Source of the DNA: a virus
DNA length: 32,950 nt
Reading direction: 5' to 3' (one strand)
IMG/VR virus record: IMGVR_UViG_3300037189_026716
Span: 1 to 32,950 of that record
In this document: piece after piece, positions 1 to 10,481 of the stretch
Layout: every line of letters starts with the position of its first letter
How positions within the stretch are numbered: position 1 is the stretch's first letter
Notes under the pieces: generated by a model
Database searches by the model: none
Seen by the model: the letters and a program-made list of their open reading frames with translations, nothing else
What the model was told of the DNA's origin: nothing
Made by a program: the position numbers and the translations under genes

Positions 1-3000
1 GATTAGCATTCAACAGCCGCTGAACATTACCCATCACAATGCTTCGGCTGCTCACAGCAGCATACCACGGCATATCGTCAGAATCTGGATTTTGTATTAG
101 GGTCGAAATGTTTATGGTCGTTAGTTTCCTCGTGGGAGACCAGGGTGCCATCGAGCTATTTTTTACCCAGAAATAGTAATATGTCGTCGCAGAACCACCG
201 GAGCCGTATTCGACTATCTCTGACCAGCTCGGATTTGTAGGATTTCTGATACTTCCTGTAGGGATAAAAGTTCTGCTTCCATCTGAGATGCTTTCGCCTT
301 GCGCAGCATAACTAGCCCAATCTGAAGGCGGTATAGGGCTTCGTATCCATTCATACACGTCAACACTTGTTCCAGGGGCGATCTTTCCCCAATGTTGTAT
401 CCTGTATTGTTCATCTCCGATGCCATAATCAATATACCTCGCCGTTGAAAGATCCCACCACACCTCGCCGAGCTGGGCGCTGCTCCATGCCTCGCTTTCG
501 CTTAGTGCGTAGCCACTTGAATTTCCTTTGTTATACTTGGCCGGATCGAAATCAGTCTTGTAGCTGATTTCAGCATCAGCCTTACCAGAAATACGACCCT
601 GTATCGGATCATGGTATCCAACCAACGAAATCAGTGCCTTGCTATCAGAATCATACAACCGAGATTCAACCATCTGGCTAGCTGCCACTCGGTATTCCTG
701 TTGCCGATATGGATACCACTTATTAAAGCTTCTTGTGTAGACCGTCCATGCTCCTGGAACGATTCCTCCCTCGTCGACATAAACGATGTCGCCGTCCATC
801 CAACCTCCTGGTGGCTCGCCGCTATCTCGATCAAATATCGTGGCAAATCTCATTGGTCGATAAACTAATATCGTTCCGCCTATACCCTGTTCAAAGGTAG
901 TAACTGGTATCTGAAAGGTCTTTGGCGTCACACCGCTGATCACATAGGTACCATTTAGTATTGCTAATCCAAAAACGCCATATATGACTACTATATCACC
1001 ATCAAGCAATCCGTGCTCAGCAATGGTTGTAATGATAGTAGGCGTGTCATTAACCTGGCTAGGTATGGTGATATCAATTTGGCTTACCGCCTTGGTTAAT
1101 ATCCAAGCGTTCCAGCCTCCGGTATTGTTGATAAATTGCCATACCGTGTCGCGTTCTTGCAGCGGTATTAGTTGTGAGCGCCTATCAGAATACAAACTAA
1201 ACAATCCGGCTGTGTTTGTTACAAACCAAGTGGTCTCACCAAGCATGGCATAGCCGGCGGTTGGTAGATCAGTTTGTGGATTAATAGCATAGCTGGTTCT
1301 CAGCGCAAATAGGCGATCTTGATAACTTTCAGGAGGTGTTACTATCAACGGATCGCCAGGCACTATGTCAAGAACCTGATCACCGCTGTAGTCACTGTCA
1401 CTGGTACTAAACAGCCTAATCCACTGCGGATCGTTGACGACCTTTGCCTGTGGTAATCTGTATTCAATGACGTTGTTAAGGCTGGTTGCACCATACCATC
1501 CGGTACGTATCAACCATTCCTCATAGTAATTAAAAGAACTGTCAGCCGGTATTATCGAGGTATTGCGAAGCAGCCTATCAATGGTGCTTCTGGTACCTTT
1601 TTGCCTAATGAATCCCTGATAAAACTCAAACTGCGTGGCATCCTCTAGCAAGAGATTTTGCATGTAAACCCGATCCTGATAACCGATCAGATGCTTTGCA
1701 AGATTTCTGATATCGGTTCGATCGACCACACCGAGTTCGGTGGTCTTTTGTACGATCGCACCATTTATCGGATTAATTTCGTTATAATTCTTCGGTTGGT
1801 CAATGTTGAAATACTTGCGTACATCATTAGCCGTGGTTTCAAGATTGGTTGTCATGCTCCACGTACCCGTGTTGGCATTCTGGGTCAGGAAATACCCGGG
1901 AGCATCAACTCGCCCATTCCAATCATTGGTCCTGTATGCATATATCTTAACACGTTCCTGCCTGAGATTATACAAAGGCTGATATACTATATCTCCAAAG
2001 GCCGTGATGTTATCAAAAAATACCGCATGTTCGAGCGTTGTTCTATAAAGTCGAAGACCGTAGATTCCCTGAGAGTTATTTGGTTTAACGGTAATAGCAC
2101 CCTCATCCCTGATAATCGTAACGTTTTGAGGTTGTACCGGAGATCCAGCCCTGTCCACGATCGGATAGGTCCCTGCCGTTATCCCGTTAACATATTGTAT
2201 ATTACCATATTGCTGAAAAAATCTTACGCTGTCAGCACTTGGACTCAGTGTAATAAACGTACCGTTGTCCCAGGAACCTTGGCTCCAAAACAAAAATTCC
2301 TTGGCGCTTTGGCTCCAGTTCAATACAACGTTTGCATCTTCGCTGTATTGATCAAAGACCCACCCTTGATCAGTCAACCATCTACCATAGCTGATCAAAA
2401 AGTCGTAAACATCTTGCCTAGTGGAAAACACCTTACCGTATGGCACGTAGGATGTTGTTGGTAATCCAATCTTGTATTCGATTGCCTTTTGATTACCAAT
2501 CACTATTGAATTTTTTGCACCATTGGTATTGCTAGGTATGATGGTGAAGATCTGACCAACCGGATCATATCCGTAAACCCGCCATCCGTTCTTTACCTGC
2601 TCGACGACCACGCCGCTATAGATGCTTTCTCCGATGCTGGTGCTTTTGTAGAGGTATGTATTGATGTTTTCATTTGGAACTATCTGGCTATTGTATCCAA
2701 GATCTCCAAAACTGTCCACGGTTACTCTAAGGCTATTGCTGTTGATGTAGCCTGCCATTCGTTGGGCAAGCTGTACGTTACCTCCCCTGATGAGATTACC
2801 AAAATAGTTAGTAACATCTAATCCTTGGCTAACAAGGTATTCGGATATCCAGTGCTGGAATCCACAGCTACCAAAATAAGAAAGATCGCTTTCGTTTGGT
2901 ATGGTAACACCTATCGACAGGGTGTTTGGTTTCTCCCTGTGTACATAAAACTCATTGCTACCGCGGCGAGAATTGGTATCAATGTACAGCCATTGTGAAC

Positions 3001-6000
3001 TTGATGTATTAGCGAACGAGTCAACGGTTCGCAGTGAATCCCAGGTGTATTCAACGAATCGAGCCGGCTTCATGAGATAGCTAACCTGAGAGATTACAAA
3101 GGAATAGTCCTGAGAATATGTCCATGCGCTCTCAACCGGTGAGCCATCACCAAATATCCATTCAGATCTAGACGAATACACATCTGGTATAGATGCCACA
3201 CAACCAGCTGCATAAGGAGGCAGTAGATTTCCTTGATCATCAACTGGTATTGAACTCATCAGACCTGGGCGAGCCCATGCTTGATGTTGACCGGCACGTG
3301 CGCCTTGCCTGATGATGCCATCTCGAAGATCTTCCCACAATGCAGTGTTACCTCGAGTGTACGGAGACGACCCGTACTGTGCATCCCACCAAGCCGGCTT
3401 TTGGGTAAACCCGAGCATTTCCCATGGATGTGTATTTGGTCGATCAGTATCGTAAAACCATCGATAGATCCCTTGCCAATGACCAGGCACCGCTTGGCCA
3501 TTGAGATCGAGAACACTTCGATAGTTGTAAGAAAATTGATTGGTTGTATCGTATCCTGTATTCGCCCTAAACTCGATCTGGCCGTTGATCGTCCATTTAT
3601 CAAAGAATGATCGTTGGAGCCGCAAGGTCTCACTGCGGCTGTAGTCGCTAGAGCGCCATTTTCCTGGCATGTATTCCCTGGTATCAAATACCAGTGCAGC
3701 GTCTGGATCTCGATATCCGGTTGGAAGCCCGTTGTACAAATCTAGCTCAAATTTCAACCATGCTGCTGCAACCGGGTTGGTCAATTCTTCTGGATTTGTC
3801 GTCGAGGTTTGTCCATGAACAAACGTACCTAGCTGTTCACCTTGATCGTTCACCATGACGATGCGCGCACCGTCGTGTGTTTGTATCACCAATCTAGTAT
3901 CTGTATAGGTCCACGAGTCTAGATAAACAACCGGCTGATAAACCGGAGTTAGTCCCAATCGAGCAGGCGATGCCGGAACATAGGTCGGAGACGAGCTTTT
4001 CATCGAGCAATATGATCCGGGCATACCATCTGGACCACTATTAGCCCACGGGCTTGCTTGGGTCTTCCCAACATTGATTTGTGCCAGGGCGGAAGAGACC
4101 CATTGTGCGACCACATAAGGATCGCACGATCCAGAGGAGGACGCTGAGAATCCCTGCTTAGTCGACTGGCTAAACAACGCTTGCAGGAATCGATTGTAAA
4201 ATCTTTGATACGATCTCTGTGCAAACTGCATCGCTGCTATCGGATCGGCTGGCCCTTGTGTTGATGTTGCATCGTTGATACGAATGGTGTTCATCAGAGC
4301 AAGCTTGATCATCGGAGCACGGTGTTGTAATATCGACAGACCTAGCCCACGATTTTTTGCAGTATCTCGATAGTTGTTGCTACCAAGAGTTGTGCCGGTA
4401 AGACCTGTTTGGTTGCTGATAATATCGATGAACTGTTGCAAAAATTGGCTACGAGTGGTTGACACGATTTCATCGTTGTTCGGATTTGCGCGTAAATTGA
4501 GCGGAATTTCGTAATATCCAATTAGTTCTGACGGTGCGGTGCTGTTCCAGCTTTTAACTATCAATCTTGATCCTGGTATGATCGACGAAATTATCGATAC
4601 TATATTTCCACTAACCAAGTAGTCACTGCCGTTTCTCAGTTCAGTTTGGGTGCCATTTGGCGTTATTGAATATACCATTATGGTCGGCAGGGTATTTGGT
4701 ATCTGCACAGCCGGGGTCTGATCGATGCGATATTCAGCTTGATTTCTGGTTACAACAAATTCGTTAACGATGTATTGCCTGCTTGATGTGGGGGCAGAAT
4801 ACCACGAGTTCGAAAACTGATCGTCGCCGATACCGGCAAACAGATAACCGCTATAGGTCTGCTGGCGATTATCGCTGATGTAGTTTACGGTGTCTGATGC
4901 TAAATTGTTGATAAAAACATAATCACCGAACTGGTCGAGCTTGGCATTAATCCCAAGCTCCGAATCGAAGGATGAATTCTGATCCAACGTATATCCAAAC
5001 ACATGGCTGCCAGCAAATGTGCTCGACGGATAAATGCTAGGATCGTCCATTGCATTGCCGTTGATGTCATACAGTATGAATAACGGAGGTATCGTCGTGC
5101 CCTGTTTTTGCTGGCCAGATGACGACCAATTCATTCCATCATAATAGAGATTATATCCCTGTAGGGCGCCAAACTTAACGTTAACTCGATCACCGTACAT
5201 CGGAGATCCGTTTTGATCGCCATTCAATTGAACAACAGTGAGCTCAATTGCCCCGGCGATCTGTCCCGATACCTCATATATCTTTCCGTTGGTATTGAGA
5301 TTTTCATCGGCCAGTGGCAACACTCGCATACCGTCGCGCAGAGGAACACCGTCGATAGACCACGATGGCTGCCCAACGATAGATCCCAGGAAATCGCCAT
5401 TGGTAGTATCAACAAGATCCACCGATCCTTGGTTTCGAAAACCGTACTTGTACAAATTGATGTTGCTGTCAAACTCAATGATAGGGCGACGGGCTTGTTG
5501 TTGATACGGATCTGGATTGACTTCCTTGCTGAACTTGATAACATCAACGTGGAACCATCTATTGGTCGAACTCCATTGATTTCCATCCTTGCTAGCTCGA
5601 TTGATGGTTATGTATTGCTTGTATTCAAGTGAATCGTCTCCGCCCCAGCTGGACGTATCCCACGAAGTTAAATCCCATCCTGGGTTTGCCAGTGAAAATA
5701 TCTCAACAAGCTGTATCCCTTGACCAACAAGCTCAATGATAAATTCTCGACCATTGATCGAATCAGTTCGATCTGCCCGAGGTACGATTTTCATTCCAGT
5801 GGTAAACGGTAATGTAGTCTCGACCACTTCGCCGGTCGACTCGTACTTTATCGTTCCGGTATAAGTGTAGTTAAGGGCATCAACCACATCATTTAGAAGA
5901 TCAGTTGTGTCTAGCAATTCAATTGCCGCCGGGCCGTATGGTAACCAATAGTAGTTATAAAAGTTAACAAACTTATCAGCATCTATCGGAGGACTCCACG

Positions 6001-6352
6001 AGTAGTATTCCTGTTCAAACAATCGATTATGATTATCAACCAGTGCGCCTTGAAATCGCAACTGACCCAGTAGATCCTCGTAAAACAATGCATTGGTCAG
6101 CAATCCGCTCTGGTAATCCTTGCTAACGATCGTCGGTGAAAATTGATAATCCGCGCGATTCTTGGTAGGCTCACCGATGTAAAAATCCTTAACTGGATCG
6201 TACCATGCTGGTCTATTACCAACATACCCGGTTAAAAACTCAACACTTTCCGGTTGAAAAAGATGATCAACCGTGGCCGCAAATACCTTGGTAAGTGTTT
6301 CAGTACGTAGATGCCCTGGAAGGAGCTCAATAGTTCGACGCTTATCAACCAT
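1..6352 (-). CDS. Giant tail/baseplate structural protein, partial (C-terminus beyond left edge)
   Basis: The minus-strand frame opens with an ATG at 6352 and stays open to base 1, giving 2117 codons without a stop. I read every codon across the interval. The start overlaps the gp6 stop by eight bases (ATGGTTGA), so the two are translationally coupled in the wedge operon. The N-terminus (MVDKRRTIELLPGHLRTETL, then a Leu-Phe-Gln-Pro-Glu-Ser-Val-Glu stretch near residue 36) and an internal segment rich in Trp, Tyr, Asn and Gly look like a secreted or virion beta-rich protein. No catalytic motif or membrane segment was seen. In T4 the gene after gp6 is gp7, a 1032-residue wedge protein, so a gp7-like or peripheral baseplate/fiber role follows from position only. 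Similar very long proteins next to gp6 are, to my memory, usual in large T4-like phages. That it is a gene is nearly certain; its function is inferred. Confidence 0.9.
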   Translation of the reverse strand, partial: MVDKRRTIELLPGHLRTETLTKVFAATVDHLFQPESVEFLTGYVGNRPAWYDPVKDFYIGEPTKNRADYQFSPTIVSKDYQSGLLTNALFYEDLLGQLRFQGALVDNHNRLFEQEYYSWSPPIDADKFVNFYNYYWLPYGPAAIELLDTTDLLNDVVDALNYTYTGTIKYESTGEVVETTLPFTTGMKIVPRADRTDSINGREFIIELVGQGIQLVEIFSLANPGWDLTSWDTSSWGGDDSLEYKQYITINRASKDGNQWSSTNRWFHVDVIKFSKEVNPDPYQQQARRPIIEFDSNINLYKYGFRNQGSVDLVDTTNGDFLGSIVGQPSWSIDGVPLRDGMRVLPLADENLNTNGKIYEVSGQIAGAIELTVVQLNGDQNGSPMYGDRVNVKFGALQGYNLYYDGMNWSSSGQQKQGTTIPPLFILYDINGNAMDDPSIYPSSTFAGSHVFGYTLDQNSSFDSELGINAKLDQFGDYVFINNLASDTVNYISDNRQQTYSGYLFAGIGDDQFSNSWYSAPTSSRQYIVNEFVVTRNQAEYRIDQTPAVQIPNTLPTIMVYSITPNGTQTELRNGSDYLVSGNIVSIISSIIPGSRLIVKSWNSTAPSELIGYYEIPLNLRANPNNDEIVSTTRSQFLQQFIDIISNQTGLTGTTLGSNNYRDTAKNRGLGLSILQHRAPMIKLALMNTIRINDATSTQGPADPIAAMQFAQRSYQRFYNRFLQALFSQSTKQGFSASSSGSCDPYVVAQWVSSALAQINVGKTQASPWANSGPDGMPGSYCSMKSSSPTYVPASPARLGLTPVYQPVVYLDSWTYTDTRLVIQTHDGARIVMVNDQGEQLGTFVHGQTSTTNPEELTNPVAAAWLKFELDLYNGLPTGYRDPDAALVFDTREYMPGKWRSSDYSRSETLRLQRSFFDKWTINGQIEFRANTGYDTTNQFSYNYRSVLDLNGQAVPGHWQGIYRWFYDTDRPNTHPWEMLGFTQKPAWWDAQYGSSPYTRGNTALWEDLRDGIIRQGARAGQHQAWARPGLMSSIPVDDQGNLLPPYAAGCVASIPDVYSSRSEWIFGDGSPVESAWTYSQDYSFVISQVSYLMKPARFVEYTWDSLRTVDSFANTSSSQWLYIDTNSRRGSNEFYVHREKPNTLSIGVTIPNESDLSYFGSCGFQHWISEYLVSQGLDVTNYFGNLIRGGNVQLAQRMAGYINSNSLRVTVDSFGDLGYNSQIVPNENINTYLYKSTSIGESIYSGVVVEQVKNGWRVYGYDPVGQIFTIIPSNTNGAKNSIVIGNQKAIEYKIGLPTTSYVPYGKVFSTRQDVYDFLISYGRWLTDQGWVFDQYSEDANVVLNWSQSAKEFLFWSQGSWDNGTFITLSPSADSVRFFQQYGNIQYVNGITAGTYPIVDRAGSPVQPQNVTIIRDEGAITVKPNNSQGIYGLRLYRTTLEHAVFFDNITAFGDIVYQPLYNLRQERVKIYAYRTNDWNGRVDAPGYFLTQNANTGTWSMTTNLETTANDVRKYFNIDQPKNYNEINPINGAIVQKTTELGVVDRTDIRNLAKHLIGYQDRVYMQNLLLEDATQFEFYQGFIRQKGTRSTIDRLLRNTSIIPADSSFNYYEEWLIRTGWYGATSLNNVIEYRLPQAKVVNDPQWIRLFSTSDSDYSGDQVLDIVPGDPLIVTPPESYQDRLFALRTSYAINPQTDLPTAGYAMLGETTWFVTNTAGLFSLYSDRRSQLIPLQERDTVWQFINNTGGWNAWILTKAVSQIDITIPSQVNDTPTIITTIAEHGLLDGDIVVIYGVFGLAILNGTYVISGVTPKTFQIPVTTFEQGIGGTILVYRPMRFATIFDRDSGEPPGGWMDGDIVYVDEGGIVPGAWTVYTRSFNKWYPYRQQEYRVAASQMVESRLYDSDSKALISLVGYHDPIQGRISGKADAEISYKTDFDPAKYNKGNSSGYALSESEAWSSAQLGEVWWDLSTARYIDYGIGDEQYRIQHWGKIAPGTSVDVYEWIRSPIPPSDWASYAAQGESISDGSRTFIPTGSIRNPTNPSWSEIVEYGSGGSATTYYYFWVKNSSMAPWSPTRKLTTINISTLIQNPDSDDMPWYAAVSSRSIVMGNVQRLLNAN

Positions 6353-9300
6353 TTGTTATTCCTAGAACCGTTTCTGTTAGTGCTGGTACTATCTGAACAT
6401 CGGTCACTCGTGCGCTGCTGATGAAAACCTCATCAGCATTACAGGTGATTTCAAAAAGATCTCCAAATTTTGCCTGTGCATTCAAGGGAGTGATCACCAC
6501 CGAACCAACTATGGTAGCCAATCTCTGATGTATATAAGCCGCAAGCTCAGTAAAGTAGAAACTTTGGCCAAAATCCCAGTTGGACAGGCTAAAATAATCA
6601 TTTACCGCAGCAATGACCAGGCTTTTCACCTCGTTGTCGGTTACCGTGGTACCGGGTGTTTTAACGACCTTGAACTTGGCTTGCAGTTCCTGTTCTGCTT
6701 GGCTACCAAACAGAACCTTGTATCTAACCGGATGCCATACCATCTGATCGGTCATTTGCTTGTAAGCTTCGAGATCGATGAAATCTGCCTTGAGATCAGC
6801 ACTGGTCGGTGGCTGAGGAATGGTCGTTGTTGATCCATTTGTGGCGATCCAGTTTCTAACGTCTGTATTGTATGCCGATGTTAGAACATACATATCTATG
6901 AGGTTCATCACCGCGGGATTGATGCGTTGCTCAGATGGTGCATAATGCTTCCATAAAAAGCTGATGTTTTTTCGACCAATCCTCATGCGATATTCGTTGG
7001 TGACGTTGTATAGCATGCTCTTGCTGTATCGAAAAAAGCTTTGGGTACTGATGACATATGCTATGTCACCCTCCTTCCACGCTGGATTGGTAGAGTTAGT
7101 TGGAGGGATCAAGGACGGATTGAGATATATCCTGGATATGGGAATATCAATTGGCTGCCAGTATTGATAACCGTCGGAACTGGTTATGCGTTGCCAAAAC
7201 ACCATCTTTTCCGGTGAGACCGATGGATCAACTATCTCATTGAATTCCTCCGGGTCGTCGGGTATCCCAAAGTTGTTACCTTCCCACATGGTCAAACGAA
7301 CGCTTCGTGGATCAGCATAACCGTCCGGATATATCTGCTGACCGGTGATTTGCCATTGATAATCCTTACCAAGTGCCAGTCCAGTGATCGGATCAGGATT
7401 AATGCTGAGGACCGATATGTAGTCAAGCTTTGCTGAACTGGTATTTGGATCATACACCTTCTTGGTGTTTTCAAAATAGAATCGATTCTGTCGAACACTT
7501 TCAAAGATATAACGCATGGATCGCGTGTATATGCGCCATCCAGACCCGGTCCATATGACCTTGACCAACCAGCTAGCATCCTTGTTCATGCTGCTGGTAT
7601 CACCGGCAAAATCCAAGCTAAACGTGTCGCTCGAACTTAGATTATCCGGTGATATGATCTTCCAAACCATATCACCGGAATCATATCGAATTCCAAAGGT
7701 CTGCTTGGTACCTAGCGCCGATGCTATGTTAGAAACTTCCGAGGTCGTTAAGGTCGTGCGGAAGGCTGCAATAACGCTAACCGGAATATCGCCGGTGTTT
7801 ATAAGATTGCTCAATGTTACCGCGCCCTGATTCGTGACCAGCTTACCAGTTAAACCAACACCTGTGCCGTTGCCGATTATACCAACGACCGATGCTTGCT
7901 TGCCACTGGAAAATTTCATCAACGACCCTTGTGAAACATAGTGCCAAGCTGACTGCGTGCTTGCATAGCTACCAAGTGGTACTGCCGTGCTTTGATCAAA
8001 AAATGCACCAGTGGTGCTCTTGGTAAGGCTGGTAATGGTTTTCCACGTATAACCAGCCGGTATCGCAACTCTTGGATAGTTGTAATAATAAAAGTTCTTA
8101 AGCTCGAGGGCCTGTGTTTGATTACCAAGGCTGCCGTTGAGAAGAGGTTGTATCTGCGTGTTCACGACCACCGTGTAGTTGATACCCGGCGATGTAACAA
8201 CATCGCGCATGTTGAGATCATTTTCGCTGTAAAGTATCCCGTCGGTGCCAAATACGTTTAGATCATTGTAACTACCGGTCGGATCTGTCACATCTAGATA
8301 ACGGCTTTGACCGCTGTAAATTCGGTTTACGGCCTTGTTCTTCAGTACCCGACCATCCTGTAGTGGGAAAAGATTGTAGTCTTCTCCGTTGACCATTCTA
8401 TCCTGGGTGTAATAGATCTGCGGTGCATTCTGGGCAATCCTAAAATTGCTTTCGGTTCCCTGTGCATTATTAACCGTGTAGCTTAGGTTAGTGGTAAACG
8501 CTACGTTCCATACGTTGTTGAGGTTATCAACATAGCTAAATGCAAAGGTCTGATTTGAAATGTCACTCGGGCGTATTTGATAGGTGAGATTGTTGCTGGT
8601 TCTATACCACACCCTGATCACACCTATGGGAACATTACCAAAATTTCCGTCAGCAAATCTAATGCTGACCTGATCATTACCATTGTTATCCCGGCTTATA
8701 ACGCTGAAAATGTCTCGCTCGCCCTTGTCCAGGCTGTTGTAGATCACGTTGTATCCGTTAATGGCCGGTACCTTTTTCCACTTCTTATTAACAAGCCCGG
8801 TAGTATCAATGTTTTGAACCCATACATCGGTCTGATTAACGCCATCTGCATTCACGTCGATCACTCGATTTGGAACCGGAAGGCTGCACTGATAATCCTT
8901 GAACTGCATATTTCCCTGCTTGAAGTACAGAAAAAATCCAGAATTTGGACTTGAATAGCCATTTCCGTCATTTCGATAGACAATGCTCCAGGAATTGAGA
9001 GGGTCTGGATCAATCTCATAAAACGAACCGCTGTTAGCCAGATTGGTGATCGACCCCTCATCAAAGCTAACGTTTGCCAATTCCATTGACAAGTTATTAC
9101 CAGCAACACTAGCAGTGAAAGGCACGACACCGGTTGGTATCGACGTGTTGTTCATCTGGTAGAGTTCAGTAGGGACGCCTTGCACGATTCCGCTCTTGGC
9201 CGGATCTCCAAAGGTATTGGTTGCGTTTAACGTGGCATTGATGACCAATATGAACTGTTCAAACCAATCAGCGTTATTCTGGTCATTCCAGATGATCTGC

Positions 9301-9725
9301 ACGTTCTGCAAATTGTTACCATACGAATCATAAATCGATTGATTGGTAATCGTTGTGGTGATTTTTAACAGCCCGCTTGCAGGTATTGATCGCTGTGGCT
9401 GATAGCTCAACATCCTTGCTAATCGAAAAACGCTTTCCCGCCTGGTGGCCGTATCTAGGAAGTTTTCCCTGGTATTGAGATCCATACGAAACGCAAGGCT
9501 TTGTCCAAGATATGCCAGCAGATCGATCAACGCAACAAACTCGGAACTTTCGATCCAGTCGTTGAAATCTTCCGGATAATTTAGACGAACATAATCAACC
9601 ATCGCAGAACGAATGGTTTCAAAGTCGTATGCATTGAAATTTACCTGAGTGAAGGCCGTGTATATGACCCTCCAATCTTCTCCGGCAAATAACTGACTTT
9701 GCCTGACCTGCTGTGTAGTTGCCAT
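6345..9725 (-). CDS. 6: Baseplate wedge protein gp6 (T4-like), enlarged
   Basis: This 1126-residue protein is the gp6 wedge component, which dimerises around the T4 baseplate hub and links neighbouring wedges. The N-terminal 110 residues carry the family hallmark: DWRVIYTAFTQVNFNAYDFE, then a NYPEDFNDWIESSEFVALID block and an LARMLSYQPQRS motif that I recognise from T4-like phages. T4 gp6 is 660 residues, so this one has several hundred extra residues, mostly in the middle, rich in Asn, Ser, Thr and Tyr and probably beta-structured. A strong ribosome site (AAGGAAAG) lies just ahead of the ATG. It sits 15 bases after gp25 and overlaps the giant downstream gene, so all three should be one late transcript. 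The start is well supported; the role of the extra region is unknown. Confidence 0.93.
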   Translation of the reverse strand: MATTQQVRQSQLFAGEDWRVIYTAFTQVNFNAYDFETIRSAMVDYVRLNYPEDFNDWIESSEFVALIDLLAYLGQSLAFRMDLNTRENFLDTATRRESVFRLARMLSYQPQRSIPASGLLKITTTITNQSIYDSYGNNLQNVQIIWNDQNNADWFEQFILVINATLNATNTFGDPAKSGIVQGVPTELYQMNNTSIPTGVVPFTASVAGNNLSMELANVSFDEGSITNLANSGSFYEIDPDPLNSWSIVYRNDGNGYSSPNSGFFLYFKQGNMQFKDYQCSLPVPNRVIDVNADGVNQTDVWVQNIDTTGLVNKKWKKVPAINGYNVIYNSLDKGERDIFSVISRDNNGNDQVSIRFADGNFGNVPIGVIRVWYRTSNNLTYQIRPSDISNQTFAFSYVDNLNNVWNVAFTTNLSYTVNNAQGTESNFRIAQNAPQIYYTQDRMVNGEDYNLFPLQDGRVLKNKAVNRIYSGQSRYLDVTDPTGSYNDLNVFGTDGILYSENDLNMRDVVTSPGINYTVVVNTQIQPLLNGSLGNQTQALELKNFYYYNYPRVAIPAGYTWKTITSLTKSTTGAFFDQSTAVPLGSYASTQSAWHYVSQGSLMKFSSGKQASVVGIIGNGTGVGLTGKLVTNQGAVTLSNLINTGDIPVSVIAAFRTTLTTSEVSNIASALGTKQTFGIRYDSGDMVWKIISPDNLSSSDTFSLDFAGDTSSMNKDASWLVKVIWTGSGWRIYTRSMRYIFESVRQNRFYFENTKKVYDPNTSSAKLDYISVLSINPDPITGLALGKDYQWQITGQQIYPDGYADPRSVRLTMWEGNNFGIPDDPEEFNEIVDPSVSPEKMVFWQRITSSDGYQYWQPIDIPISRIYLNPSLIPPTNSTNPAWKEGDIAYVISTQSFFRYSKSMLYNVTNEYRMRIGRKNISFLWKHYAPSEQRINPAVMNLIDMYVLTSAYNTDVRNWIATNGSTTTIPQPPTSADLKADFIDLEAYKQMTDQMVWHPVRYKVLFGSQAEQELQAKFKVVKTPGTTVTDNEVKSLVIAAVNDYFSLSNWDFGQSFYFTELAAYIHQRLATIVGSVVITPLNAQAKFGDLFEITCNADEVFISSARVTDVQIVPALTETVLGITNG

Positions 9726-9740
9726 TCTTCTTTCCTTAGA

Positions 9741-10175
9741 TCACATTGTCTCGCTTTGAGCAAGGCTGCGACGATCAAAATCCACCGAAAAAGAGCTAAT
9801 TGCGTTCAATGGTACATACAATAAAACCATTTGTATGCGCATTCCGTGATCTTGCTCGGTTACATTAATCGATTGGAGCTTGACCCTGGGATCAGCATCA
9901 ATGACTTTCTGTGCTTCATATATTATGTCATTTCTAACGGCATCCAGAGGCTCAAAAAGATAATCCCAGATACCGCATCCCCAACCGGGCATCATTAACC
10001 TCTCGTTGCGTTTGGTATAAAAATGATTCAAAAGGTCCTGTTCTACCAGCTTGAGATCCACCAATTGTTGACCCTTTGGGGCACCAACGGTTGAATATCC
10101 AACGAACAGATTTCTAGTGGTTAAGTTTGCCATGTCATTGATATTTATCCTAGCTAGAATGACCGTTTTTGACAT
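9741..10175 (-). CDS. 25: Baseplate wedge protein gp25 (GPW/gp25 family)
   Basis: This is a 144-residue gp25-family protein (T4 gp25 is 132). gp25 locks the wedge to the hub and starts sheath polymerisation in contractile tails. The family core is clear: LVDLKLVEQDLLNHFYTKRN, then ERLMMPGWGCGIWDYLFEPL, then a C-terminal beta region. The frame is open upstream to 10235, but those extra residues (Cys-rich, starting MTSPCLCC) look like translated leader. I chose the ATG at 10175 because the stretch ARININDMANL looks conserved in the family. An ATG at 10133 (MANLTTRN) is possible. Neither has a strong Shine-Dalgarno. It is the first gene of the minus-strand wedge operon and is divergent from the acyl carrier protein gene. 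Confidence 0.9.
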   Translation of the reverse strand: MSKTVILARININDMANLTTRNLFVGYSTVGAPKGQQLVDLKLVEQDLLNHFYTKRNERLMMPGWGCGIWDYLFEPLDAVRNDIIYEAQKVIDADPRVKLQSINVTEQDHGMRIQMVLLYVPLNAISSFSVDFDRRSLAQSETM

Positions 10176-10176
10176 C

Positions 10177-10205
10177 TTGACTATCGACGAAAGATAGATA
10201 AAAAT
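10177..10205 (+). promoter_or_regulatory. Possible sigma70-type promoter for the acyl carrier protein block
   Basis: TTGACT at 10177-10182 is followed after 17 bases by AAAAAT at 10200-10205, within the divergent interval between gp25 and the acyl carrier protein gene. The -10 match is weak (four of six). It is supported mainly by position. Confidence 0.3.
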
Positions 10206-10235
10206 TGCAAGACAGCACAAACATGGAGATGTCAC

Positions 10236-10481
10236 ATGCCGACCGTAGAAGAAGCCGTTCTCGGATATTTAAACGAATCAAAACTGATCAGCACCGAAGT
10301 ACAACTCAACCATCTACTATCCGATGATCTAGCAATGGATAGCTTAGATGTAATTGAGCTCACCATGCATCTCGAAGAAAAGCTTGGAATCACAGTCGAC
10401 GACGACGACGACAATATAAGATTGTCCGACACCGTCGGGCATCTAATAGATTCAATCCGAGACAAATACGGTATCGATTGA
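10236..10481 (+). CDS. Acyl carrier protein (phage-encoded)
   Basis: This 81-residue protein has the classic acyl carrier fold signature. The motif DSLD carries Ser36, the residue modified by 4'-phosphopantetheine, inside LAMDSLDVIELTMHLEEKLG, and a DDDDD acidic stretch precedes the last helix. Length and acidity fit bacterial AcpP. The protein would need host holo-ACP synthase to become active, and in other systems such proteins carry acyl chains or peptides. A GGAG ribosome site lies seven bases before the ATG. The stop (TGA) overlaps the next gene's ATG by one base, so they are co-translated. No acyltransferase or synthase lies next to it, so its partner is unknown. Alternatives are a decoy that alters host lipid synthesis or a carrier for a modification made elsewhere in the genome. 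Confidence 0.88.
   Translation: MPTVEEAVLGYLNESKLISTEVQLNHLLSDDLAMDSLDVIELTMHLEEKLGITVDDDDDNIRLSDTVGHLIDSIRDKYGID

Noticed and set aside
1658-2464. 268-residue plus-strand frame
   Set aside because: It is the exact mirror of the giant minus-strand gene in codon phase, without a ribosome site or recognisable domain.
10136-10148. Late-promoter-like GATAAATA on the minus strand near the gp25 start
   Set aside because: It lies inside the likely gp25 coding sequence and would give almost no leader even for the later ATG at 10133.
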